The notes: generated by a model from the sequence alone, not told the origin. Shown: positions 1 to 5,374, numbered from the stretch's first letter. The stretch is 5,374 nt of DNA from Candidatus Dadabacteria bacterium (GCA_020027805.1 JAHKKQ010000146.1:1-5374); one strand, 5' to 3'. Translations and numbers: made by a program.

Positions 1-101
1 AATATTAGAAATTTGTCAGGCTCTTCCGCGGGGAATGCGAGCACGAGCGGAGCGGGGTGGTTCCGGTAACACCTTATTCGATCATGTGCGCGGTCCCGGT
101 C

Positions 102-698
102 CTAAAAGCCGATCGCCTCCGAGACGGCCTTTACGAGGGCGCGCGTATTCTCGAGGGACCCCGAGTTATCTATAATATAGTCTCCGTGCTTTATCTTTTC
201 CTCTGCCGGCATCTGCGCTCTGAGCCTCGAGACCGCTTCTTTCCTCGAATACCCCTTCCCCTCCATGAGCCTCCTGATCTGAGTCTCTTCGTCCGCCGTG
301 ACGACTATAAGGGTGTCTATCAAGTCCTTGAGCCCCCCCTTCTCCACTATCAGGGCGGCTTCGATCATCACGACAGATGCCCCTTCCTTCTCGTACCCCC
401 GGACGAGTCCCCTTATCCTCTCCATTATCCTCGGGTGCGTGATCTCGTTCAGCCTCTTCCTTCCGGCTTCGTCGCTGAAGACGATTTCCGCGAGTCTTTT
501 CCTGTTTATCGCGCCGTCGGGATCGAGAATGTCCTTCCCGAACTCGCCGGCGATCTCCTTCCACGCCGGCTCGCCGGGCTCGACCACTATTCGCGCGATC
601 TCATCGGCGTCGATTAACCTCGCGCCGAGCGCCTCGAACATGCCGGCGACGGTGCTCTTGCCGGAGGCTATGTTCCCCGTGATGCCGATGACCTTCAT
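102..698 (-). CDS. coaE: Dephospho-CoA kinase (CoaE)
   Basis: Catalyses the last step of coenzyme A synthesis: ATP phosphorylates the ribose 3'-hydroxyl of dephospho-CoA, in the cytoplasm. The 198-residue length is normal for the family. Visible motifs are an N-terminal P-loop, GNIASGKST (residues 8-16, Lys14), directly after MKVIGIT; the DAD motif (30-32), whose first Asp is the family's catalytic residue; THPRI (87-91); RLRAQ (158-162) in the lid region; and a C-terminal DYIIDNSGS (173-181). The stretch EAALIVEKG (113-121) stands where many homologues have a PLLFE-type sequence, a mild variation. The ATG fits the family N-terminus exactly, so the start is secure although no Shine-Dalgarno precedes it. 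A promoter ends 6 nt before the ATG, suggesting a leaderless transcript. It diverges from hbd. The assignment is firm. Confidence 0.97.
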   Translation of the reverse strand: MKVIGITGNIASGKSTVAGMFEALGARLIDADEIARIVVEPGEPAWKEIAGEFGKDILDPDGAINRKRLAEIVFSDEAGRKRLNEITHPRIMERIRGLVRGYEKEGASVVMIEAALIVEKGGLKDLIDTLIVVTADEETQIRRLMEGKGYSRKEAVSRLRAQMPAEEKIKHGDYIIDNSGSLENTRALVKAVSEAIGF

Positions 699-704
699 CG
701 GGGT

Positions 705-733
705 ATTTTAATTTGGCGGCGATGCACTTTCAA
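705..733 (-). promoter_or_regulatory. Predicted coaE promoter, -10 abutting the start codon
   Basis: Read on the minus strand there is a -35 box TTGAAA (733-728), a 17-bp spacer, and a -10 box TAAAAT (710-705). Each box matches the sigma-70 consensus at five of six bases. Six bases (ACCCCG) separate the -10 from the ATG at 698, so a typical start point 7 nt downstream of the -10 falls on the A of the ATG. Sequence-only prediction. Confidence 0.6.
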
Positions 734-776
734 ATCGGCTGTCTTCATGTATTCGGGCGGGTCAAAAACGGGAAAC

Positions 777-803
777 TTGATAAAATTATCAGTCGGGTAT
801 AAT
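777..803 (+). promoter_or_regulatory. Predicted hbd promoter
   Basis: A -35 box TTGATA (777-782) is followed 15 bp later by a perfect -10 box TATAAT (798-803). The spacer is shorter than the preferred 17 bp, which may weaken the promoter or make it depend on an activator. Transcription would start near 810, giving a leader of about 38 nt that includes the strong ribosome binding site before hbd. Confidence 0.6.
778..791. promoter_or_regulatory. Palindrome within the hbd promoter, possible operator
   Basis: Perfect inverted repeat TGATAA-AA-TTATCA, overlapping the -35 box and lying between it and the -10 box of the hbd promoter. A protein bound here would compete with RNA polymerase. The inner 12 bases, GATAAAATTATC, recur at 3400-3411 in the other divergent intergenic region. 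AT-rich palindromes can arise by chance, so the operator role is inferred. Confidence 0.35.
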
Positions 804-835
804 AAATTCCTGGATTTCGCAACTGCGAATAGAAA

Positions 836-843
836 AGGAGGGG
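836..843 (+). promoter_or_regulatory. Strong Shine-Dalgarno sequence of hbd
   Basis: AGGAGGGG lies with its AGGAGG core 6 nt before the hbd ATG at 848. It fixes that start, and it contrasts with coaE, gltX and the lipoprotein gene, none of which has a recognisable Shine-Dalgarno sequence. Confidence 0.85.
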
Positions 844-847
844 TTCC

Positions 848-1711
848 ATGTCTAAAAAAGCCGAGGATATAAAGATAGTAGGGGTCGTAGGGGCGGGAAC
901 GATGGGTTCGGGGATAGCCCAGGTAGTCGCTTCGAGCGGCCGTCAGGTCGTGCTTGTGGACGTAACGGATGCCGCGATTGCAAGGGGAGTGAAGGCCATA
1001 GAGGGCAGTCTCGGGAGGCTGGTGAAGAAAGAGACTATAAGCGAAGAAGAGAGCAAATCCATAGCATCCAGAATAAAAACAACCACAAAATATGAGGATT
1101 TTAAGGATGTTGACCTCGTCGTAGAGGCTGCCTTCGAGGATATGAAGGTTAAGAAGGAGATCTACAAGAAGCTCGACGAGTCGACCAAACCCGATGTGGT
1201 GCTTGCGACCAACACCTCATCCCTGCCGATCGTGGAGATCGCGGTCGGAACCGGGAGGCCCGACAAGGTAGTCGGAATGCACTTCTTTAATCCCGCGCCC
1301 GTTATGAAGCTCGTCGAGATAATCAAGACGCTCGCCACGTCCGACGAGACCGCGGAATTCGCCTTCGATTTTGCAACTGCTCTCGGGAAGGAGCCCGTCA
1401 GGACGAAGGACATCCCCGGGTTCATTGTGAACAGGATACTCATACCGATGCTCAACGAGGCCGTGTTCGCATTTTCAGACGGCGTCGGGACGGCTGAGGA
1501 CATAGACAAGGCCATGAAGCTCGGCACGAACCAGCCGATAGGCCCGCTCGCGCTCATAGACCTCATCGGGCTCGACGTCACTATAGACGTGATGGACGTA
1601 TTCTATAAGGAGTTCCAGGATTCCAAGTACAGGGCCGCCCCTCTGCTCCGTCAAATGGTCAGGGCCGGCTGGCTAGGGCGGAAATCCGGAAAGGGCTTCT
1701 TTCAGTACTGA
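848..1711 (+). CDS. hbd: 3-hydroxybutyryl-CoA (3-hydroxyacyl-CoA) dehydrogenase
   Basis: NAD-dependent oxidoreductase interconverting (S)-3-hydroxyacyl-CoA and 3-oxoacyl-CoA, used in short-chain fatty acid oxidation, butyrate formation or PHB metabolism. Length is 287 residues, usual for stand-alone enzymes, with no fused crotonase domain. The N-terminal Rossmann fold has GAGTMGSGIA (15-24) and Asp38 at the end of the second strand, which favours NAD over NADP. The catalytic set of the family is complete: Ser124 in TNTSSL, His145 in GMHFFNPAP, Glu157 in MKLVEII and Asn195 in PGFIVNR. The C-terminal dimerisation domain ends in GWLGRKSGKGFF (274-285). TGA is followed at once by TAA, a tandem stop. 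It appears monocistronic, converging on gltX. No thiolase, crotonase or acyl-CoA dehydrogenase gene is in the window, so substrate length and pathway direction cannot be decided here. Confidence 0.95.
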   Translation: MSKKAEDIKIVGVVGAGTMGSGIAQVVASSGRQVVLVDVTDAAIARGVKAIEGSLGRLVKKETISEEESKSIASRIKTTTKYEDFKDVDLVVEAAFEDMKVKKEIYKKLDESTKPDVVLATNTSSLPIVEIAVGTGRPDKVVGMHFFNPAPVMKLVEIIKTLATSDETAEFAFDFATALGKEPVRTKDIPGFIVNRILIPMLNEAVFAFSDGVGTAEDIDKAMKLGTNQPIGPLALIDLIGLDVTIDVMDVFYKEFQDSKYRAAPLLRQMVRAGWLGRKSGKGFFQY

Positions 1712-1771
1712 TAATTCACCGGTAAACCGAATGGGCTCGATTTAAGAGAGTATAGTTACGGCTTGTGTAAG

Positions 1772-1800
1772 TTGAGCGCGGGTTTTATATTGTCGCGCAA
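1772..1800. other. Weak hairpin between convergent hbd and gltX
   Basis: The 111-bp gap between the two stop codons contains inverted repeat GCGCG (1776-1780) and CGCGC (1794-1798) around a 13-nt loop; flanking TT and AA could add two pairs across a 2-nt bulge. There is no T-run on either strand, so it is not a classical rho-independent terminator. It may slow polymerase or have no role. Nothing else is evident in the gap. Confidence 0.2.
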
Positions 1801-1822
1801 ATACGTCTGATACGGTCTCCGG

Positions 1823-3229
1823 TCAGGCGGGCTTCACGGCGGATATATACTCAATAGCCTTATCGAGCCTTCTTATTACCTCGTCCTTCCCCAGTATCTC
1901 CATCACCTCGAATATGCCCGGGCTCACGGTTCCCCCGGTGAGCGCTACCCTTACAGGCTGGGCTATAGTCCCGAGCTTAAGTCCCCTCTCCTCCATTATG
2001 CCCTCGAACACACTCTGTATATCCCCTGCCGTGAATGAAGCCGCTTCGGAAAGCTTTTGAGTAAGGTCTTTCAAAACCTCCATCATCTCGGGCGTGAGGA
2101 ATTTGCCCGCCGCCTTCTCTTCGTATCCAATCTCCCGGGCGTAGAAGTAGCCGAGGGAGCCTGTTATATCGAGGAGCGTCTTCGCCCTCTGACTTAGCTC
2201 CTTCACGATCATTACGAGCTTGTCGTCGAGCTCAGCCTTTATACCTTTATCAAGAAGGATCGGGAGCACGAGCTTCGCGACCTCTTCGGGGGGCTTGTTC
2301 CGTATGTACCAGCCGTTTAACCACTGGAGCTTTTCGGGATTGAATACGGCGGCAGATTTCCCTACGCTATCGAGAGTGAATTTTTCGATAAGCTCATTGA
2401 TCGTGAATATCTCCTGGTCGCCGTAGGACCACCCGAGCCGGGTGAGATAATTTACGAGGGCCTCGGGGAGGTAACCCTCCTCCCTGTAAGCTACGACGGA
2501 AGTGGCGCCGTGCCTCTTGCTCAGCCTCTTTCCGTCGGGCCCCAGAATCATCGAGACGTGCGCCAGTTTCGGCACTTCGAGGGATAACCCCTGATATATG
2601 AGCACCTGCCTCGGCGTATTTATCAGATGGTCGTCCCCTCTTATCACGTGTGTTATTTCCATGAGCGCGTCGTCCGCGACGACGGCGAAATTGTATGTCG
2701 GGAATCCGTCCGTCTTGAGTATGACGAAATCGTCTATCTCCCCGGCGTCGAATACCACCTTCCCCCGCAGTATGTCGTGCACCTCGATAGTCCCGTGGTC
2801 GGGCGTGAGCAGCCTGACCGCGCAGGGCTTACCGGGTTCTGCGTTCTTGTCCGCCCATTCTCGATTGTAATGGAACGTCCCGCCCCTTTCCTGGGCCTCT
2901 TTTCTCTTCTCCTCGAGCTCCTCCGGCGTCACATAGCACCTGTATGCGTGTCCCGAGGCAATGAGCTTGTCTGCGAGGTCTTTGTATATGCCTAGCCTGT
3001 CCGATTGTCTGAAAGGGCCCTCGTCCCAGTCGAGCCCGAGCCATTCCATGGCGTCTCTAATTTCCAGTATGGATTCCTCGGTCGAGCGTGAGCGGTCGGT
3101 ATCCTCGATGCGCAGTATGAATTCCCCGCCGTTATGTCTCGCGAAGAGCCAGTTGAATATGGCTGTCCGCGCCCCGCCTATGTGGAGGGACCCTGTCGGG
3201 CTCGGGGCGAATCTGGTTCTTACGGCCAT
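1823..3229 (-). CDS. gltX: Glutamate-tRNA ligase (GltX)
   Basis: Class I aminoacyl-tRNA synthetase that charges tRNA-Glu with glutamate in the cytoplasm, supplying translation and, in many bacteria, the C5 tetrapyrrole route. Its 468 residues are normal. The N-terminus reads RTRFAPSPTG followed by the HIGH-type motif HIGG (16-19); RIEDTDRSR (40-48) follows; the KMSKS-type loop is KRLSKRHG (234-241); the helical anticodon-binding half contains AQPVRVALTGG (423-433). At the position where zinc-containing homologues read CYC this protein has CYV (98-100), so the structural zinc site is probably lost, as in many members. I cannot tell whether it is discriminating or also charges tRNA-Gln; no gatCAB or glnS gene is present here. 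The ATG matches the family start, but CCCCC precedes it instead of a Shine-Dalgarno. Confidence 0.97.
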   Translation of the reverse strand: MAVRTRFAPSPTGSLHIGGARTAIFNWLFARHNGGEFILRIEDTDRSRSTEESILEIRDAMEWLGLDWDEGPFRQSDRLGIYKDLADKLIASGHAYRCYVTPEELEEKRKEAQERGGTFHYNREWADKNAEPGKPCAVRLLTPDHGTIEVHDILRGKVVFDAGEIDDFVILKTDGFPTYNFAVVADDALMEITHVIRGDDHLINTPRQVLIYQGLSLEVPKLAHVSMILGPDGKRLSKRHGATSVVAYREEGYLPEALVNYLTRLGWSYGDQEIFTINELIEKFTLDSVGKSAAVFNPEKLQWLNGWYIRNKPPEEVAKLVLPILLDKGIKAELDDKLVMIVKELSQRAKTLLDITGSLGYFYAREIGYEEKAAGKFLTPEMMEVLKDLTQKLSEAASFTAGDIQSVFEGIMEERGLKLGTIAQPVRVALTGGTVSPGIFEVMEILGKDEVIRRLDKAIEYISAVKPA

Positions 3230-3238
3230 GGGGGTTAA

Positions 3239-3267
3239 ATGTTAATTTAGAGTCATTGGTGAGTCAA
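3239..3267 (-). promoter_or_regulatory. Predicted gltX promoter, very short leader
   Basis: On the minus strand, -35 TTGACT (3267-3262, five of six consensus bases), a 17-bp spacer and -10 TAACAT (3244-3239, four of six, including the key second A and final T). Nine bases separate the -10 from the ATG at 3229, so the 5' leader would be about 0-4 nt. The -10 box is weaker than that of coaE. Confidence 0.45.
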
Positions 3268-3293
3268 ATAACCGCGCGTGCCGGAGAGGCGGG

Positions 3294-3323
3294 TTGACAA
3301 CCGGTCACAATCGTCATTATTAT
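3294..3323 (+). promoter_or_regulatory. Predicted promoter for the lipoprotein-mlaE operon
   Basis: A perfect -35 box TTGACA (3294-3299), an 18-bp spacer and -10 TATTAT (3318-3323, five of six). It is the best plus-strand promoter match between gltX and the lipoprotein gene. Transcription from about 3330 would leave a leader near 200 nt, unusually long for a simple operon. A closer alternative lies at 3428-3455. Confidence 0.5.
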
Positions 3324-3399
3324 TGCGATATATCAGGAGCATTGCGGTTGCAGCTTGCATGTAAAATAATCTTGCTCGTTTTATTTCCCGCAAAGAGGG

Positions 3400-3411
3400 G
3401 ATAAAATTATC
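3400..3411. promoter_or_regulatory. Second copy of the GATAAAATTATC palindrome
   Basis: GATAA-AA-TTATC, identical over 12 bases to the core of the palindrome in the hbd promoter (779-790). It lies in the leader downstream of the TTGACA promoter and 16 bp upstream of the weaker 3428-3455 promoter. Together the two copies suggest a shared regulator site, though two AT-rich 12-mers could match by chance. Confidence 0.3.
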
Positions 3412-3427
3412 TAAGGTTTTCATATGC

Positions 3428-3455
3428 TTGGTTTTTTCAGGGATTCGAGTATTAT
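3428..3455 (+). promoter_or_regulatory. Alternative weaker promoter for the lipoprotein-mlaE operon
   Basis: TTGGTT (3428-3433, three of six), a 16-bp spacer, then TATTAT (3450-3455, five of six). Transcription would start near 3462, giving a leader of about 56-71 nt depending on the start codon. The poor -35 would suit an activated promoter. Low confidence; either this or the 3294-3323 promoter, or both, may be used. Confidence 0.25.
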
Positions 3456-3532
3456 TGAAACCCGTCGGCCGACATCGAGAACGGCCCGCCCGAGTCAGGT
3501 ACGGACAATCTTGAAACATGTTTCTTTATCCA

Positions 3533-4075
3533 ATGAATAAATGCCTGGTTATTCTATTATCGGCGTCTGTCTTTCTGGGTTCCTGTTCTATCGCTAAATT
3601 CGTGGGCTACTATGCCTCTTCAGGCTCGGGCGATAAAGGGAAGCTCAAGGGCCAGATATATACATCTGACTCAACGTCGTACCGGATAGGCTCTCTTCCC
3701 GACGGGTGGAAACGTATAGACATCGAGGGCGGTGACCTCGCTTTCAGCAACAGCCCTGACGATTCCACGATAACCGTGAATTCGACATGCGATGAGCGCA
3801 AAATGAAATACAGCTTGAAGGCCCTTTCGGAGTCATTGATAGTAGGTATGAAAGACAAGAAGGCGGCTTCCCGGCAGGAGACTCAAATTGACGGGCAGGA
3901 AGCCCTGAGGACCGTTTACACGGGGAGCCTGGATAATAAGCCTGTCATGATAGAGACGCGTGTATTTAAAAAGAACGATTGCGTGTATGATTTTACATAC
4001 GCCTCGTCTCCCGATAAGTTCAGTACGGGGGCGCAGGTGTTTGACGAATTTATTTCTCAGTTCAGGGTCCTATGA
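3533..4075 (+). CDS. Predicted lipoprotein of unknown function, coupled to MlaE
   Basis: I do not recognise a characterised family. Two ATGs are possible, at 3518 and 3533, and neither has a Shine-Dalgarno; an in-frame TGA just before 3518 excludes longer forms. The 3533 start is preferred because it gives a compact lipoprotein signal: MNK, a hydrophobic run, then lipobox LGSC with the lipidated cysteine at residue 18. A Gly/Ser/Lys-rich linker follows, then a roughly 135-residue domain opening with YRIGSLPDGWKRIDIEGGDLAF (split here as YRIGSLPDGW, residues 50-59, and the following strand). Cys86 and Cys150 are the only cysteines in the mature domain and could pair in the periplasm. The alternation of short strands with SLPDGW and a late KKNDCVYDF segment resembles the PsbP/Mog1-type fold, but this is a guess. 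The stop overlaps the permease start by 4 bases, so a role in envelope lipid transport is likely. Confidence 0.8.
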   Translation: MNKCLVILLSASVFLGSCSIAKFVGYYASSGSGDKGKLKGQIYTSDSTSYRIGSLPDGWKRIDIEGGDLAFSNSPDDSTITVNSTCDERKMKYSLKALSESLIVGMKDKKAASRQETQIDGQEALRTVYTGSLDNKPVMIETRVFKKNDCVYDFTYASSPDKFSTGAQVFDEFISQFRVL

Positions 4076-4854
4076 TTATCTATAACTATATATCGCGCCT
4101 CGGGTCATCCTGCGTATCTTTCATCGAGCAGATGGGTGATGTCTGGCTCTTCCTCTACAGGTCTCTATACGCGTGCTTCACGCGCCCTTTTAATTACAGG
4201 CTCGTGCTCGAGCAGCTCGACGAGATCGGCTTCAAGTCCATACCCATAGTTGTAGCTTCCGCAATGGCTATAGGAATGGTCATGGTCGTCCAGCTTGCAT
4301 GGGGTTTCGCGTGGTTCGGGGCAAAGGGTGTCGTCGGACCCGTCGTCTCGCTGTCTTTCGTCAGGGAGCTCGGGCCGGTCGTGACGTCGCTCCTCGTAGG
4401 CGGAAGGGTCGGCTCCGGTATTACCGCTGAAATAGGGTCGATGAAGGTAACCGAGCAGATAGACGCCATAAGGACGCTCGGCGCCGACCCCATGAGGAAG
4501 CTCGTCGTTCCGAGGCTCGTGGCCGCCGTCATTTCCTTCCCGTTCCTGGCCGTAATATCCGATTTCACGGGAATTTTAGGCGCGATGATCATGTCGAACA
4601 TAGACCTCGACGTAAAGCCGAGGCTCTTTATTTCCAGCATACTCGAATGGGTGACGATAAACGATTTCGTGAGCGGGATCTCGAAGACGTTCTTCTTCGG
4701 GATTATAGTGGCTATCACCGGATGCTATATAGGGATGAGGGCGGAAGGCGGGACGCAGGGTGTCGGAAGAGCGACGACATCCACCGTCGTAGTCGCTCTC
4801 CTGCTGATAATAATCGGGGATTTTTTCCTTACAAAACTTTTCCTTCTATTGTAA
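4072..4854 (+). CDS. mlaE: MlaE-family ABC transporter permease
   Basis: Inner-membrane permease of the Mla/MCE phospholipid-transport type, which moves lipids between inner and outer membranes with an ATPase (MlaF) and an MCE protein (MlaD). Its 260 residues are full length for the family. An N-terminal amphipathic stretch (about 10-35) precedes roughly five membrane segments near 57-80, 87-108, 145-172, 205-221 and 237-259. Family signatures are intact: RELGPV (98-103), GGRVGSG (110-116), AEIGSMKVTEQIDA (119-132) in the ATPase-coupling region, GADP (137-140), VVPR (145-148) and GGTQGVGRATT (226-236). The ATG overlaps the lipoprotein stop as ATGA, with only a weak AGGG 4 nt upstream, implying translational coupling. 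No MlaF, MlaD, MlaC or MlaB gene follows; a terminator does. Function as a permease is firm; its cargo and partners are inferred. Confidence 0.94.
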   Translation: MIIYNYISRLGSSCVSFIEQMGDVWLFLYRSLYACFTRPFNYRLVLEQLDEIGFKSIPIVVASAMAIGMVMVVQLAWGFAWFGAKGVVGPVVSLSFVRELGPVVTSLLVGGRVGSGITAEIGSMKVTEQIDAIRTLGADPMRKLVVPRLVAAVISFPFLAVISDFTGILGAMIMSNIDLDVKPRLFISSILEWVTINDFVSGISKTFFFGIIVAITGCYIGMRAEGGTQGVGRATTSTVVVALLLIIIGDFFLTKLFLLL

Positions 4855-4883
4855 TCGGGGTTATTGCGGCTTAAACGGAATGG

Positions 4884-4910
4884 GGGTACTCGGCCTTCCG
4901 AACCCTTTTT
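4884..4910 (+). terminator. Rho-independent terminator after mlaE
   Basis: Stem GGGT (4884-4887), 2-nt bulge AC, TCGG (4890-4893), tetraloop CCTT, CCGA (4898-4901), ACCC (4902-4905), then TTTTT (4906-4910). Eight base pairs with a small bulge and an immediate T-run, 29 bp after the mlaE stop, fit a terminator for the lipoprotein-mlaE operon. It lies 33 bp past the end of the opposing gene, but the T-run serves the plus strand only. Confidence 0.65.
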
Positions 4911-4942
4911 CCGCCGACGTGCCCCGGGACGCTCTGCCTCGT

Positions 4943-5374
4943 CTATCGATCCGAGGATTGTTTTATACCGAGCGCTTTTGTATATTCGGAATAATTACGG
5001 AACGCTTTGTCGGCGCTTTCCCGGTTTCCCGTTTTGACCGACCTGTAATATTGATTGTTCCAATAGTCGATGTTCTCGATGATTGAATCCGTGGAGTTGC
5101 TTTGGGCGAGCTCCCTGGCTCTTTCCTCACTCCTGTAAGACGAAGCCGGGTGTGTGTCGTAGCCCTGTCCCCAGATGGGTTTTACGTCGCTCCGTTCCTC
5201 GGGTTCATCGTTTACCCCGCTCTCCTCCGCGTAAATTACCCTTTCCCCCTTTCTGTACGAAGCGACGTTTTGCAAATCGGCTGGTTTTTCCTGCGCTTTT
5301 GTGTCCGATGTGTAGACCACCGCGGGCTTGTCTAGGTAAGAAGGTAATATATCCGAATCAATGAGATATACCGT
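4943..5374 (-). CDS. Unidentified protein, C-terminal part (5' end off the window)
   Basis: The reading frame is open to the right edge, giving 143 visible residues ending at a TAG; the true start lies outside the window. A GTG at 5320 could start a 125-residue protein but has coding sequence in frame upstream, so the longer partial gene is preferred. The first visible residues, TVYLIDSDILPSYLDKPAVV, are the only moderately hydrophobic part. The remainder is very hydrophilic: rich in Glu, Arg, Ser and Asp, with IWGQGYD in the middle and an apparently helical C-terminus containing YWNNQYY and FRNYSEYTKALG. There is no cysteine and no membrane segment. The YLDKP stretch is superficially like YLDRPQIV of PqiC-type lipoproteins, but the rest does not follow that family. 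I cannot assign a function. It converges on the mlaE operon. Confidence 0.65.
   Translation of the reverse strand, partial: TVYLIDSDILPSYLDKPAVVYTSDTKAQEKPADLQNVASYRKGERVIYAEESGVNDEPEERSDVKPIWGQGYDTHPASSYRSEERARELAQSNSTDSIIENIDYWNNQYYRSVKTGNRESADKAFRNYSEYTKALGIKQSSDR

Noticed and set aside
1..69. Possible C-terminus of a plus-strand gene entering from the left (frame 1, stop TAA at 67-69)
   Set aside because: Only 22 residues, Gly/Ser/Ala-rich and without a motif. Another frame is also open here, so coding cannot be shown from so short a piece.
57..617. Long open frame on the plus strand opposite coaE
   Set aside because: It lies almost wholly antisense to a gene with intact dephospho-CoA kinase motifs, and its translation shows no family features. 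The same applies to the open frame at 298-711.
1162..1581. Open frame antisense to hbd
   Set aside because: Low-complexity Ser/Thr/Pro-rich translation typical of an antisense shadow of a GC-rich gene; hbd is secure here.
3464..3473. GTCGGCCGAC palindrome before the lipoprotein gene
   Set aside because: A 10-bp GC-rich palindrome with no T-run and no second copy seen; too short to call an operator or terminator.
3253..3519. 88-codon minus-strand open frame in the gltX-lipoprotein intergenic region (internal ATG at 3423)
   Set aside because: No Shine-Dalgarno at either ATG, no recognisable family, and it runs through both predicted promoters and both palindromes of the region. It is most likely a chance open frame, though a small protein cannot be excluded.
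4194..4718. 174-codon open frame antisense to mlaE
   Set aside because: The plus strand carries all MlaE signature motifs. The antisense translation has no recognisable domain and no promoter or ribosome binding site that I can support.
4880..5086. 68-codon plus-strand open frame downstream of mlaE
   Set aside because: Its start lies at the base of the terminator hairpin, it has no ribosome binding site, and it overlaps the more convincing minus-strand gene.

Overview
The window looks like ordinary chromosomal DNA from a Gram-negative (diderm) bacterium. It carries an MlaE-type phospholipid-transport permease and a predicted lipoprotein, both of which imply an outer membrane. Base composition is moderately GC-rich, and the real genes use many AGG (Arg) and ATA (Ile) codons. 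That style is common in deltaproteobacterial and related uncultured lineages, but this is an impression from composition and I cannot assign a taxon from the sequence alone. I see no mobile element, CRISPR array, rRNA or tRNA.

Layout, left to right. Positions 1-101 hold only the region downstream of coaE, with no supportable gene. coaE (dephospho-CoA kinase, minus strand, 102-698) and hbd (NAD-dependent 3-hydroxyacyl-CoA dehydrogenase, plus strand, 848-1711) diverge from a 149-bp intergenic region that holds a promoter for each. hbd converges on gltX (glutamate-tRNA ligase, minus strand, 1823-3229). gltX diverges from a two-gene plus-strand operon: a lipoprotein of unknown function (3533-4075) whose stop overlaps the start of an MlaE-family permease (4072-4854). 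A rho-independent terminator (4884-4910) closes that operon. An unidentified minus-strand gene (4943-5374) runs off the right edge, so only its C-terminal 143 residues are visible.

The genes form no single pathway. coaE and gltX are housekeeping genes for CoA synthesis and tRNA charging. hbd is a stand-alone enzyme of short-chain acyl-CoA metabolism (beta-oxidation, butyrate or PHB type). The lipoprotein and permease are probably one envelope lipid-transport unit, but the ATPase (MlaF) and MCE protein (MlaD) that normally accompany MlaE are absent, and the terminator excludes them from this transcript.

The least ordinary signals are regulatory. coaE and gltX have no Shine-Dalgarno sequence, and each has a promoter whose -10 box lies only 6-9 nt before the ATG, which predicts leaderless or nearly leaderless mRNAs. 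A 12-bp palindrome, GATAAAATTATC, occurs in both divergent intergenic regions, in one case inside the hbd promoter. I found no strong evidence of a wholly new system.
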